This document shows, piece after piece, positions 1 through 8,446 of a stretch of 29,669 nt of DNA; position 1 is the first letter of the stretch, and each line of letters starts with the position of its first letter. The stretch is taken from contig CAXKVR010000807.1 of the NCBI GenBank assembly GCA_964058845.1, forward strand, positions 1 through 29,669, in the 5' to 3' direction. The notes under the pieces are model-generated. The model saw nothing but the letters and a program-made list of their open reading frames with translations. It was not told the DNA's origin and made no database searches. This DNA is from Carex sylvatica (lineage: Eukaryota; Streptophyta; Magnoliopsida; Poales; Cyperaceae). Made by a program: the position numbers and the translations under genes.

Positions 1-75
1 TTGCTGACGTCATAAAAAAGTATCAGAGACTAGTGGAACCGGTCACTGATACCCAAAAACTGGTCGTTGATGCTT
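1..75. repeat. Subterminal repeats, left side of CACTA-like element
   Basis: Contains GTATCAG...GACTAG, then CCGGTCACTGATACC, then ACTGGTCGTTGATGC. These match the style of the repeats at 7360-7490 (GACCGGTATTAGTGCCGGTC, CGCTGATAC). Arrays of short inverted subterminal motifs are typical of CACTA ends, where transposase binds. Confidence 0.5.
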
Positions 76-317
76 CTATCAGCATTTTGTTTGTATATTT
101 TGTTATTTACAGTTCTCCATTACATTTCAACATACAACATTACATCAAATAACACAAATAAGACAACAGCTAACATATTAATTCCATATTAATTCATATC
201 ACATTTACTAAATAACACAATAATAATACAACATTATCTAAATATCACATTTTGACAATACTAATTACATGAGCTAATTCCACAAACACTAAAATCTTCT
301 TGTGACCTAGAATTAAT

Positions 318-366
318 TGATAACCTGGTCATGAAGGTTCTTGTTGACAAGCTGTAGGTGGTTTGT
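318..366 (-). pseudogene. Exon-like fragment, possible last exon (unidentified)
   Basis: On the minus strand a good acceptor (TTTTTTCAG, with the CAG at 367-369) is followed by a short open stretch that ends at a TAA near 318-320. It lies in the same orientation as the other exon-like pieces in the CACTA-like element. No protein family is recognisable from about 16 codons, so this is a position of interest rather than a supported gene. Confidence 0.2.
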
Positions 367-1109
367 CTGAAAAAAGATGCAATTACATTTGTTACATCAT
401 GCTAAATTCTGTATAATATACTGTTTTTATATTTTTGAAAAGTCTAACTTTGAAAATAGTTAGAAAATAGCAGAAAAAATTCAAATGAAAAAAACTTTGG
501 CTCTAAACCACTTGTTTTTTTGTCCTCTATCTAACTGTATAAGTGGATTTTGGATTTAGACTTTTAATCAGTCTGCACTGGCTGATCTGTCACAGGAGGT
601 CAAGAAAGGATCGTAACCAACTTCAAAAATTCATTCCAAGAGTCTTACTAAGCCAAATTTAATGTTCTTTATATGAAAATTCTCAGGACATGGTGTTCTA
701 TATTCTGGTAAAGTTTTATAAATTTTGGGGCTTCTTAACTATACCAAACAGTAGGCTAAACATAGGGGTAAACTGGGAACAGTGCTGTCATTTTTGCTGT
801 TTTTTCCCATTTCAAAGGCTGAACTTCAAAAATTCATTAAAAATAGCAAAAATATCCAAATTGATCAAAATTTGAGCCTAAACTGCATGAAATTAAATCC
901 TTTATCTGTCTGTCATATTTATTTTACCAGAATCAGAGTTTATGTTGTCTGATTTGCCAGTTTTCAGCTGTTGCATACACAAAGTCAATCCTAGTTAGAT
1001 TTAAAAGGTTAAGTCAAAATTTGCAGTTCAATCACCCACTTATGTCAGAATTGCCCCACAATCCTAAATTCAATATAACAAAAGCCCACAAAAAAAAAAA
1101 GGAAGTTAC

Positions 1110-1174
1110 CTCAAGCATGGGGCTATCTTTTGGAATATTGCATGCTATAACAATATTGAGTCCAGTTCTTAAAA
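1110..1174 (-). pseudogene. Exon-like fragment with consensus splice sites (possibly MLO-derived)
   Basis: On the minus strand TTTTATTTTCAG precedes base 1174 and GCTTGAG|GTAACT follows base 1110, giving a 65-nt candidate exon. One frame reads (L)KNW near its start, faintly like the calmodulin-binding side of MLO proteins. Another frame is fully open but unrecognised. A further stretch at 1290-1340 (minus) contains GSSM, which would follow the MLO-like exon at 6550-6610 in an MLO protein. The assignment is weak and rests on context. Confidence 0.25.
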
Positions 1175-1380
1175 CTGAAAATAAAAGTATATATATAATC
1201 AAAATAAGAATGTAAACGTTAAAATAAAGCATCATGAATTTAACCAAAAAGAAAAACAAGAACCAAGATTGATATGCACCTAAGCGGCAGGCCATGCTTG
1301 AGCCAGTATTGTTAGAAGTGTCTCCTAATATAGAGGTCACACTAACCATATTGCTTTTGAAATTGCAACTTGGTGTAATT

Positions 1381-1737
1381 TGTTGGAATTTCGGTGGATG
1401 AATAAAACAGAGACAAGACAAGAAGAATTCTGCTTTCAACAATTTTCTTATTTCTGGAATTCCTTTATTTCCGAATACTCTGATCTCTATTACAAGTGCT
1501 GTATTTAAGCACCACACAAATCTATTTTGGAAACAACTAACCCACATCAGCCACTAAACCTATTACAAGTACTTTCCATATTTAAAACACCCACTAACTT
1601 AATTAATCTAAATATAGAGATACTAAATCTGGTTTACTTGACAAACCAGTTTTTTATTTTTAGTGCACCACTAACTCTTAATTTCGGACACACAATCAAT
1701 TAACACAGAATTCTATTTTGGGATACTTGTTTCAACA
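1381..1737 (-). repeat. Copia-1 3' LTR
   Basis: On the minus strand it begins TGTTGAAACAAG and ends GAAATTCCAACA. It is 357 bp and pairs with 5900-6253. Differences from the partner include an extra AATT (ACTTAATTAATC against ACTTAATC) and scattered point changes. The LTR is followed internally by a purine-rich tract. Confidence 0.95.
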
Positions 1738-1751
1738 CTCCCCCTCAGCGG
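1738..1751 (-). other. Copia-1 polypurine tract
   Basis: The plus sequence CTCCCCCTCAGCGG reads as a purine-rich GAGGGGGAG on the element strand, directly abutting the 3' LTR. This is the usual place for the primer of plus-strand cDNA synthesis. Confidence 0.8.
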
Positions 1752-1759
1752 TAAAACGA

Positions 1760-2199
1760 TTACATCTGGGATACACCTATGTGTTTCCTGTTGAGCTCAA
1801 ACTTCTCCTTTGTTAGCACCTTCGTAAATATGTCTGCAAACTGTTCGTCAGTTCGACAAAACTTCAACTGCACTTCTTGTTTCTCGACTGCATCTCTAGT
1901 GTAGTGATACTTGATGGCAATGTGCTTTGTTCTGTCATGGCTGATTGGATTCTCACTGATTGTTATGGGAGATTTGCTGTCACTATAGATAGTGACTGGT
2001 TCCTCCATTTTGCTATGACATCCTCCAATATTCTTTTGAGCCAAATGGCCTGTGCAACGGCTCTTGCTGCTGCAACGTATATAGCCTCGGCTGATGACAA
2101 GGCGACCACCGTCTGTTTCTTGGATGACCATGAGCAAATACCTGATCCAAGCAAGAATGCATAGCCTGAAGTACTCTTCATGTCGTCTTGGCATCCCGC
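1760..2199 (-). pseudogene. Copia-1 RNase H region, broken
   Basis: Continues the RT-RNase H reading after an in-frame TAG at 2200-2202 that replaces the Trp of the conserved TDSDWAG motif. The segment carries KSTSGY, SWSSKKQ and SSAEAIY, where families usually have SSAEAEY. It then shifts frame by one base near 2008-2012, at an A-run, into the frame that reads EEPVTIY, DSKS, RTKHI and ADIFTK up to the terminal stop near 1760. All are hallmarks of the copia RNase H/C-terminal domain, which degrades the RNA strand during reverse transcription. One nonsense codon, one shift and a replaced conserved residue make it non-functional. Confidence 0.85.
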
Positions 2200-4236
2200 C
2201 TAGTCGCTATCGGTGTAACCAATCAGCTTTGAGTTGCTGATAGGTTTGTACCATATGCCATAAGTAACAGTACCTTTGATGTACCTTAGAACTCGTTTTG
2301 CCGCTGTAAAATGTTTCTGAGTAGGACAGTCCATATACCTTGATAAAAGACTTGAGCTGAACATGATGTCAGGCCTTGTTGCAGTAAGATACAATAAACT
2401 TCCAACTAAACTGCGAAATTCAGTTAGATCTGATTTTGCCGAACCATCTTCCTTCTTGAATATTTCAATTGGAACAAGTGGTGTTGTGACACTCTTGCAA
2501 TCTTGCAACCTATTCTTTTTCAATATGTTTTTAGCATATTTCTTTTGAAATATGAATATCCCATCTTCAGCTTGAACCACTTCTATACCTAAGAAGTATT
2601 TCATCAATCCAAGGTCACTCATTTCATAAGTGTTCATCATGACTCCTTTAAACCTCTGCATCATTTCTTCACTGTTGCCCGTGTAGATTAAATCATCTAC
2701 ATATAGAGCAACGATTAAAATCTGAGTACCTCTTTTCTTGACATAGAGAGTAGGTTCGGACTTGCTCTTCTCAAACTCATTTTGCAGGAAATATTTGTCA
2801 ATTTGACTGTACCACGCTCTTGGAGCCTGTTTCAGTCCATAGAGTGCCTTCCTCAATTTGTAGACTTTGTTATCTCCCCCTTGAACTGAAAAATCTTCGG
2901 GTTGCTCAACAAAAATTTCTTCGTTAAGCTCTCCATTTAAAAAGGCTGATTTGACATCTAGTTGATAGATGCGCCACTTTTGCTGTGCAGCTAGGGCTAT
3001 GACAGTACGGATTGTTTCTAAACGTGCAACTGGTGTGTATGTCTCAAAGTAGTCGATTCCAGGTTTTTGCTTGAACCCCTTTGCAACAAGCCTTACCTTA
3101 AACTTTTGAACTGAACCATCTGGATTCAGCTTGGCCTTGTATATCCATTTAACACCAATTATACTTCTATCGGTTGGTCTGTCCACTAACTCCCATGTTT
3201 TATTTTTTTCAATCATCCCAATTTCTTGCTCCATGGCTTCTCTCCAATTTTCTTGCTGTTTTGCTTGCTCAAACGATTGTGGTTCAACCATCAAAAAATT
3301 GCATCTTTCTGTCCTTTCATAAATTTTAGCCAAGGTTCTAACTCTACTTGGAGAAACTTCTGTTGTAACATCAGGATGCTGTGAACCGGAGCTAATGGGT
3401 TGCAAATTAGAAGCATTTGGTTGCGGGTTTTCTTCTGGTTGCGGGTTCTCTTCAGATTGCGCAGCTGAACTGCTGCTGGGGTCTCGGCTGGGTGTGGTTT
3501 GTGGTGTTTGACTTGGAACTGCTACATTTGGTATGGTTTGGACATCTTGGTTTTGAAGTATGATGATTGGTGTTTGTTGACATGTGGGTATTTGGTTATT
3601 TTCCCAATCATAGACTTCTTTCTCATCAAAGATGACATCTCTACTAACAACCAATTTTTTCTTCTCAAGGTTATACAATCTATACCCTTTGGTGCCATCC
3701 GAATATCCCATAAAAATACAGCGTTCACTTTTATCATCAAGTTTAGATCTATTTTCCTTTGGCACATGTGCATAGCATACTGAACCGAAGATTTTCAAAT
3801 GGCTAATATTCGGAGTGGTTCCGCTCCATGCTTCAATTGGAGTTTTATTTGGTACGGCTATTGTTGGACTTCTATTTTGGATATAGACAGCCAAGGAGAC
3901 TACTTCTGCCCATAATTTTAATGGCATACCCTTGTCTTTGAGCATGGCTCTTGCCATTTCTACTATGGTACGGTTTTTCCTTTTAGCTACACCATTTTGT
4001 TGAGGGGTATAGGCAGTTGTGAGTTGTCTTTTGATTCCATAATCTTCACATAATTTAACAAATTGATTGGATATATATTCTCCACCTTTGTCACTTCTTA
4101 GCACCTTGATTTTGAAATTACTTTGGTTCTCAACTAGAGCTTTAAAGTTTTTGAATGTATCAAATGCTTGTGACTTTTCTTTGAGGAAATAAACCCAAGT
4201 CATTCTAGTAAAATCACAAAGATAAGAAAGCACCAA
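2200..4236 (-). pseudogene. Copia-1 integrase core, reverse transcriptase and start of RNase H
   Basis: A 2-kb open stretch. In order: integrase core (DFTRMTWVYFL, then LRSDKGGEY with the second catalytic Asp, then PQQNGVA followed by KRKNRT), the linker VVSRDVIFDE, and the copia RT (GVKWIYKAKLNPDG, RLVAKGFKQ, LDVKSAFLNGEL, LYGLKQAPRAWY and the YVDD polymerase box at about 2690-2707). The reading ends at a TAG in TDSD-W-AG. The third catalytic residue of the DDE triad, normally Glu in NGVAERKNRT, is Lys here (codon AAA at 3982-3984), so strand transfer should be dead even without the frameshifts. The apparent start at 4236 is a TTG created by a frameshift near 4218, not a real start. Confidence 0.92.
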
Positions 4237-5160
4237 TTTTGTCCGTCTGATGGTGTTTGCATTTTACCACAGATGTCGGTGTGAATTAACTCCAATGGTG
4301 AGCTTGCCCTCCATGCACCCTTTTTTGGAAAAGAGTTTCGATGTTGCTTGCCTCGAATGCATCCTTCACATTTTTGACAGTTTGTGTTGATTTCGGGTAG
4401 CCCTTGCACCATCTCTTTTGCTTGTAGCAGTTTGAGTGCTCTATAGTTGAGATGACCGAACCTTTTGTGCCAAAGAACTGACTCATCAACTGTTTTGGTT
4501 TGAAAAACCAGATGTGGAGTATGCTTCAATTGTAACACGAAATTTCTTTTGTCTTCCATTCCAATATTCGCCAGCACTTGGCCATGCCGATCAATTATCC
4601 TGCAGCCATGCTTCTCAAAATGCACTGCATAACCATTTTGAACCAGTTGCCCCATGCTTAGCAGATTCTGCTTCAAGTCCGGTACTAGGAGCACATCCCT
4701 TATCAACCGTGAACCCATCTTAGTATGTATTGCCACGCTGCCCTTGCCCTTGGCTTGAACCAATGCGCCATTTCCCATTCGAACATTTGTTTCAAATGAG
4801 GTGTTGATTTCATGGAAGATCTGATGATTGCCGGTCATATGACTTATACATCCGCTGTCTATATACCATATGTCGCCTCTTTCTTCACTAGCAGATTGAC
4901 ATGCATAGAAGATTGTTTCGGAATTCTCCCTCTGTTCTGAGAAGTTGACTTGAGCAGGAGGTGGCTGTGATTTATTGGGTTGTGGAGAGCTGTTTGTTCT
5001 GCAAAGACAAGCTATATGGCATTTCTTCTTACATTTGTTGCATTGTTTGGTAGTCCAACAATATTTTGTATCGTGGCTATCCCTCTTGCATATTTCACAC
5101 CATCGGTTGGCCTTACTAGATTCTGCATTCTCATCTGTTTCTGTTTTTTTAAGATTTTCT
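4200..5160 (-). pseudogene. Copia-1 zinc knuckle, protease and integrase N-terminal part
   Basis: One frame is open from about 5160 to 4200. It carries a CCHC knuckle of spacing CX2CX4HX4C (CEICKRDSHDTKYC) that belongs to Gag, then the aspartic protease signature WYIDSGCISHMTG (catalytic Asp codon 4857-4859). The GAG-pre-integrase HHCC zinc site follows (LWHKRFGHLNY ... CEGCIRGKQ), then the first integrase Asp in HTDICG. It is joined to the upstream gag and the downstream integrase only through single-base shifts near 5160 and 4218. In an intact relative these would be one polyprotein cut by its own protease. Confidence 0.9.
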
Positions 5161-5826
5161 ATTTTCGGAAAATTCCAGATTTGAAGACTGGACTTGCTTT
5201 GAATGCGTTTTCATTAGACATGTATCTTAGCAATTTTCTCTCTTCATGCGCTTCAAGAGAACTAATCAACTGTTGTATGGGTAAGGTTTCAAGGTCTTTG
5301 GGCTCCTCTATAGCCGTGACTATAGAGTAAAAACTCTTAGGAAGGCTAATCAACATCTTTTCTACAAGCTTCTGTTCGGTAATATCTTTACCACCAAACG
5401 AACGCATTTGATTTACTAAATCCATAACTTGTGAAAAATACTCTTTTACCTTCTCTGAATCTTTCATTTGCATGTTTTGGTATTGCCTTCGTAAGGTTTG
5501 TAATTTGACAACTTGCACCTTAGCTGATCCTTTGAACTCTTGCTGCAACATGTCCCAAGCATCCTTTGATTTGGTTGCGTTGATGATGCGTGAGAAGATG
5601 TTTTCTACTATACCTTGTTGAATAAGGAATAGCGCTCATGCATCTTTCATCTTGTCTTCCTTCAACTTCCTTTTTTCTTCTTCTGTTTGTTGGTATACCC
5701 ATCTTCAACGATATCCCACAAACCTTGTGAGAGTAGTAGAGTCTCCATCTTCACTTTCCATATGCCGTAGTTGTTACCGGTCAGCATAGGAGCTGGAAAT
5801 TGCGCCATGTTTGCGCCTGAAGACAT
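5159..5826 (-). pseudogene. Copia-1 gag, broken
   Basis: The likely start ATG is at 5824-5826, 59 bp inside the internal region after the primer site. The next in-frame ATG is at 5806-5808. The N-terminus contains the copia Gag signature LTGNNYGIWKVKMETLL followed by GLWDIVEDGY. The frame breaks at an A6 run (5671-5676). In the next frame a TGA at 5636-5638 replaces a residue of the usual DA-x-ALFLIQQ motif. From 5635 to 5162 the UBN2/gag-polypeptide domain is open (LQTLRRQYQNMQM, YFSQVMDLVNQMR, AIEEPKDLETL, SLEAHEERK). Gag would form the virus-like particle in an intact element. Confidence 0.85.
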
Positions 5827-5884
5827 TGCTTCAATGCTTCGTCGATGGGAGATTTTCTTCTACTCTTTGGATTGCGCCCTTTAT

Positions 5885-5897
5885 GGCTCTGATATCA
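5885..5897 (-). other. Copia-1 primer binding site (mutated)
   Basis: On the element strand this reads TGATATCAGAGCC, two bases inside the 5' LTR. The canonical plant site complementary to initiator tRNA-Met is TGGTATCAGAGC, so one base differs (G to A). Confidence 0.8.
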
Positions 5898-5899
5898 AT

Positions 5900-6253
5900 T
5901 GTTGGAATTTTGGTGGATGAATAAAACAGAGACAAGACAAGAGGAATTCTGCTTTCAACAATTTTCTTATTTCTGGAATTCCTTTATTTCCGAATACTCT
6001 GATCTCTATTACAAGAGCTGTATTTAAGCACCACACAAATCTATTTTTGGAAACAACTAACCCACCTCAGCCACTAAACCTATTACAAGTACTTTCCATA
6101 TTTAAAACACCCACTAACTTAATCTAAATATAGAGATACTAAATCTGGTTTACTTGACAAACCAGTTTTCTATTTTTAGTGCACCACTAACTCTTAATTT
6201 CGGACACACAATCAATTAACACAGAATTCTATTTTCGGATACTTGTTTCAACA
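5900..6253 (-). repeat. Copia-1 5' LTR
   Basis: 354 bp, TGTTG...CAACA ends, partner of 1381-1737. On the element strand a TTAAATA stretch opposite 6015-6030 could act as a weak TATA element. It is directly followed by the primer binding site on the inner side. Confidence 0.95.
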
Positions 6254-6549
6254 CAATTGTGCTGAAACAGGGAAATGAATCTGGAACCACAGCAGGAATT
6301 AAAAATTAACATAAAGCAACAATGCCAATAGGTATATGTTCTGACTGGAACTATCTAGCATCAAATTGCTATTGTACCAATCATTACATATTTTTATTTC
6401 GATCTTTTCCATGAGGCTGAACCAGCAGGCATGATTCTGGTATAAACCTGTACTGAAACTCATGCTTCTAACTAAAAGGGTAGAGTGCTGTTATATTTGT
6501 ATTATTGAAAATTACAATGATGAACTGTTATTTTCAAAAATTGTTTTAC

Positions 6550-6610
6550 CTGGGTGACAATAGCATAGAGTGGTAGAGTGCTGTAACTACAAAGGACTTG
6601 AATAATAACC
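6550..6610 (-). pseudogene. MLO-like exon fragment
   Basis: A 61-nt exon with textbook borders on the minus strand: CTTTTCAG before base 6610 and CCCAG|GTAAAA after base 6550. In the only frame without stops it encodes VIIQVLCSYSTLPLYAIVTQ. Plant MLO proteins (seven-transmembrane calcium-related proteins of the powdery-mildew susceptibility family) carry a near-identical stretch, LCSYxTxPLYAxVTQMG, in the last membrane region before the calmodulin-binding tail. The next residues in MLO would be MGSSM-like, and GSSM appears on the minus strand near 1300-1320 beyond the copia-1 insertion. Only a fragment is present and no complete gene surrounds it, so this is a captured or relic exon. Confidence 0.6.
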
Positions 6611-6673
6611 CTGAAAAGAAAATTAAAATTATCAAGAAAATCTGATATGCACCAGGATTATGCGCTAATTTAC

Positions 6674-6746
6674 CTTAAAAAAGGAGATGGCGAGAGCTGA
6701 ACCAATCTGTGTAGCCAAGGCCGACCACTTCCATCAATTTTGTGAA
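6674..6746 (-). pseudogene. CURT1-like (CAAD domain) exon fragment
   Basis: A 73-nt candidate exon with acceptor TTGATACAG before 6746 and donor TTTAAG|GTAAAT after 6674 on the minus strand. One frame reads FTKLMEVVGLGYTDWFSSRH followed by LLF and then a stop. Plant CURVATURE THYLAKOID 1 proteins have a closely similar K-x-MEVVGLGYT-x-WF-x-x-R-x-LLFK motif at the second helix of the CAAD domain. The stop at the very end comes from a T6 run that looks one base too long for ...LLFK followed by the splice donor. It precedes the MLO-like exon in the same orientation, so fragments of two unrelated genes appear side by side. Identification is from memory of the family motif. Confidence 0.5.
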
Positions 6747-7048
6747 CTGTATCAATGGATCATGTGTATTAATCCAATTTATTTGCTAAGTTATAATAGG
6801 TATACAAGGTAGCATGATATTTAACAAGGTTAGAAGTAGATACCAAAGAAATAGATACCAAAGGTTAGAAGTAGATAACAAGGTTAACAGTATAATTTTG
6901 GGCATAAAAAATGTGCAATAATGACCAATTGCAACATAATTCTGCTTCATTATCACCAATTTTGACAAAAATTAAACAACTCGAAATTAAAAGGGGAAAT
7001 ATATCAGATTTTTGCCTCAACCTAAGATAAAGAAACAACTAAAACAAA

Positions 7049-7320
7049 TTAGAACTTACACTCAGAATTGATCAGAGAAGTCGAGAAGAGCTTGCTTGTT
7101 CCACGATGGGGTCGATCTGGCGAGTTTGTGCTCGCGCGTCTGTGCTGGCGCGATGGGGGTCTGAGCAATGGGTGATGGTTAGGCGAGAGAGCAAGAGAAA
7201 GAAAGGATGGTGAGGTGAGAGTGCTAGAGAGAGAAAGGATGGTGCGGCGAGAGAGTGAGAGAGAGAAATCGAGGGTTTTCCCTCTGGTGGGCGGGAGTGA
7301 GAATTGATCTGGCGCCTTAT
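7049..7320 (-). promoter_or_regulatory. CT-rich 5' leader-like sequence with first-intron donor
   Basis: Much more GC-rich than its surroundings. The minus strand reads AAAACCCTCGATTTCTCTCTCTC, repeated CATCCTTTCTCTCTC blocks, then a candidate exon end GAGT|GTAAGTTC at about 7060-7072. That is the look of a plant 5' UTR and leader intron. It sits just inside the subterminal repeats of the CACTA-like element and points into it, so it may drive transcription through the captured fragments. An open frame of 100 codons here is low-complexity (Ser/Pro/Arg-rich) and I do not call it a gene. Confidence 0.4.
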
Positions 7321-7359
7321 TATTTTTTTTACTCCAAATTTCAGCGATCAAACAAAAAA

Positions 7360-7501
7360 AAACTTTCAGCGACCGGTATTAGTGCCGGTCGCTGATACAA
7401 TTGGTCGCTTGATTTTGGGTGAATTTTTTTTTTTTTTTGAGAAATTGAGTATCTGCGACCGGTGTCAGCACTGGTCGCAGAAACTCAGTTCTGCTGTAGT
7501 G
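7360..7501 (-). repeat. Subterminal hairpin repeats and terminus of CACTA-like element
   Basis: Three motifs: GCGACCGGTATTAGTGCCGGTCGC (two arms around TATTAGTG), CTGCGACC...GGTCGCAG at about 7453-7480, and the terminal CTGCTGTAGTG. They are separated by a T11-12 run. Confidence 0.6.
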
Positions 7502-8143
7502 TGGTAGAGGGAGGTGGAAGAGGAAGGGAGAATGATGAAAAGAATAAAAGTTGTTAAAAATTATAGTTATAGTTAGAACAGAAAGTTAGTTATTTGAGGG
7601 AAGAAATAAGTGATAGATAGGTGGGATAAAGTATAATTGCACATTTTTTTACGTTAATTTTATGGATTGATTGGTATTGTTCTGATTGCAAATTTCACTG
7701 AAAATGCACTAACTTCCTAAAATTGATATGTTGGCATTCATTACTCATGAGCATGGGACACGCAGATCTGTTGTCATGGGCTGCCTAAAATACCCTTGTA
7801 ATTGTCAACGAATTTGCTCACATACAACAGCTAGCTTTATATAATGATTTATAACAACGACAGGTCAGCAGCAAGCAAAGTATCGTGCGGATGGTAAAGC
7901 ATGTGAAATTTGTCAGAGATCACATCTATTATTTATTGTAATATATGGATTTGATTGATATTGTTCTGATGTCAACTTGACTAACCCCAAATACACTAAC
8001 AACTTACTAAATAAAATAACCAAACCTACTATTTGTTTGTCTATTTTAGGTCAGCAGCAATGTAACCAAATGAAACCCAATATACCTGAATTAACCTTCC
8101 CAACAAATTTAAGCTAAGCATGATAATGATCCAAGTCAAATCT
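7502..8143. other. Intergenic, old partial duplication
   Basis: No coding signal. Two related segments, TATGGATTGATTGGTATTG at about 7660 and TATGGATTTGATTGATATTG at about 7945, are each followed by TTCTGAT and further on by GGTCAGCAGCAA (about 7863 and 8050). This suggests a diverged tandem duplication with a period of about 200-280 bp. Confidence 0.4.
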
Positions 8144-8312
8144 AAAGGACTTCAATGTCCCTAAACTAGGCAAACACAGCAAAGTTTATAAACTTGACCT
8201 AAGGACAACAATATCCCTAAACTAGACAAAGACTGTAATGTCTCTAAATTAGATATATATAGACCGCCAAGTCTCTAAATTAGATTCAAGGACCGCAATA
8301 TTCCTAAACTAG
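8144..8312. repeat. Degenerate minisatellite (AAGGAC..CAAT.TCCCTAAACTAG)
   Basis: About five imperfect copies of a 25-35 bp unit with the core CAATRTCCCTAAACTAG or GTCTCTAAATTAG, starting near 8144, 8201, 8231, 8262 and 8288. Confidence 0.6.
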
Positions 8313-8446
8313 CAATGAACCGTGATAGACATAAATTATATACACATTCGATCTAATTTTTATCACGAAATAATACAAAATATCTTGTATTTTGAATATA
8401 AAAATAATAGAATACACCTAGAATCAAGTTATTGTGTTTGCTCATT

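Larger units (their letters stand above)
1381..6253 (-). mobile_element. Copia-1: decayed Ty1/copia LTR retrotransposon
   Basis: Two LTRs (357 and 354 bp, TG...CA ends) bracket a minus-strand gag-pol in copia order: gag, CCHC knuckle, protease, integrase, RT, RNase H. The flanking pentamers are TAATT (1376-1380) and CAATT (6254-6258), a target duplication with one mismatch. The LTRs differ by roughly seven substitutions plus two indels, about 2% divergence. At the commonly used grass rate of 1.3e-8 per site per year this is somewhat under one million years (an estimate counted by eye). The coding region has several frameshifts and nonsense codons, so this copy cannot move by itself. It inserted into the interior of the CACTA-like element, apparently within an intron of the captured MLO-like fragment. 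Confidence 0.95.
1..7501 (-). mobile_element. CACTA-like DNA transposon (partial, left end off window) carrying gene fragments
   Basis: The right boundary is CTGCTGTAGTG at 7491-7501, which read on the minus strand is CACTACAGCAG, a CACTA (En/Spm) type terminus. Just inside it are short hairpin repeats built on CTGCGACC...GGTCGCAG and GCGACCGG...CCGGTCGC. Related repeats (GTATCAG, CCGGTCACTGATAC, ACTGGTCGTTGATGC) lie at 7-75, so the other end should be just beyond base 1. Without the copia insertion the element would be about 2.6 kb, too small for a full transposase set, and no transposase is visible. The interior reads on the minus strand as a CT-rich leader followed by small exon-like fragments of ordinary plant genes. 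That arrangement fits a non-autonomous, gene-fragment-carrying CACTA. The left terminus and the 3-bp target duplication (right side would be TGG, 7502-7504) cannot be checked here. Confidence 0.55.

Noticed and set aside
690..875. Short plus-strand open frame
   Set aside because: AT-rich chance frame with no recognisable domain and no gene context.
1877..2164. 95-codon plus-strand open frame (also 3499-3783 and 4980-5330)
   Set aside because: Antisense shadows of copia-1 pol and gag with no domain of their own.
7049..7351. 100-codon minus-strand open frame rich in Ser, Pro and Arg
   Set aside because: The sequence looks like a CT-rich untranslated leader; low-complexity composition and no domain.
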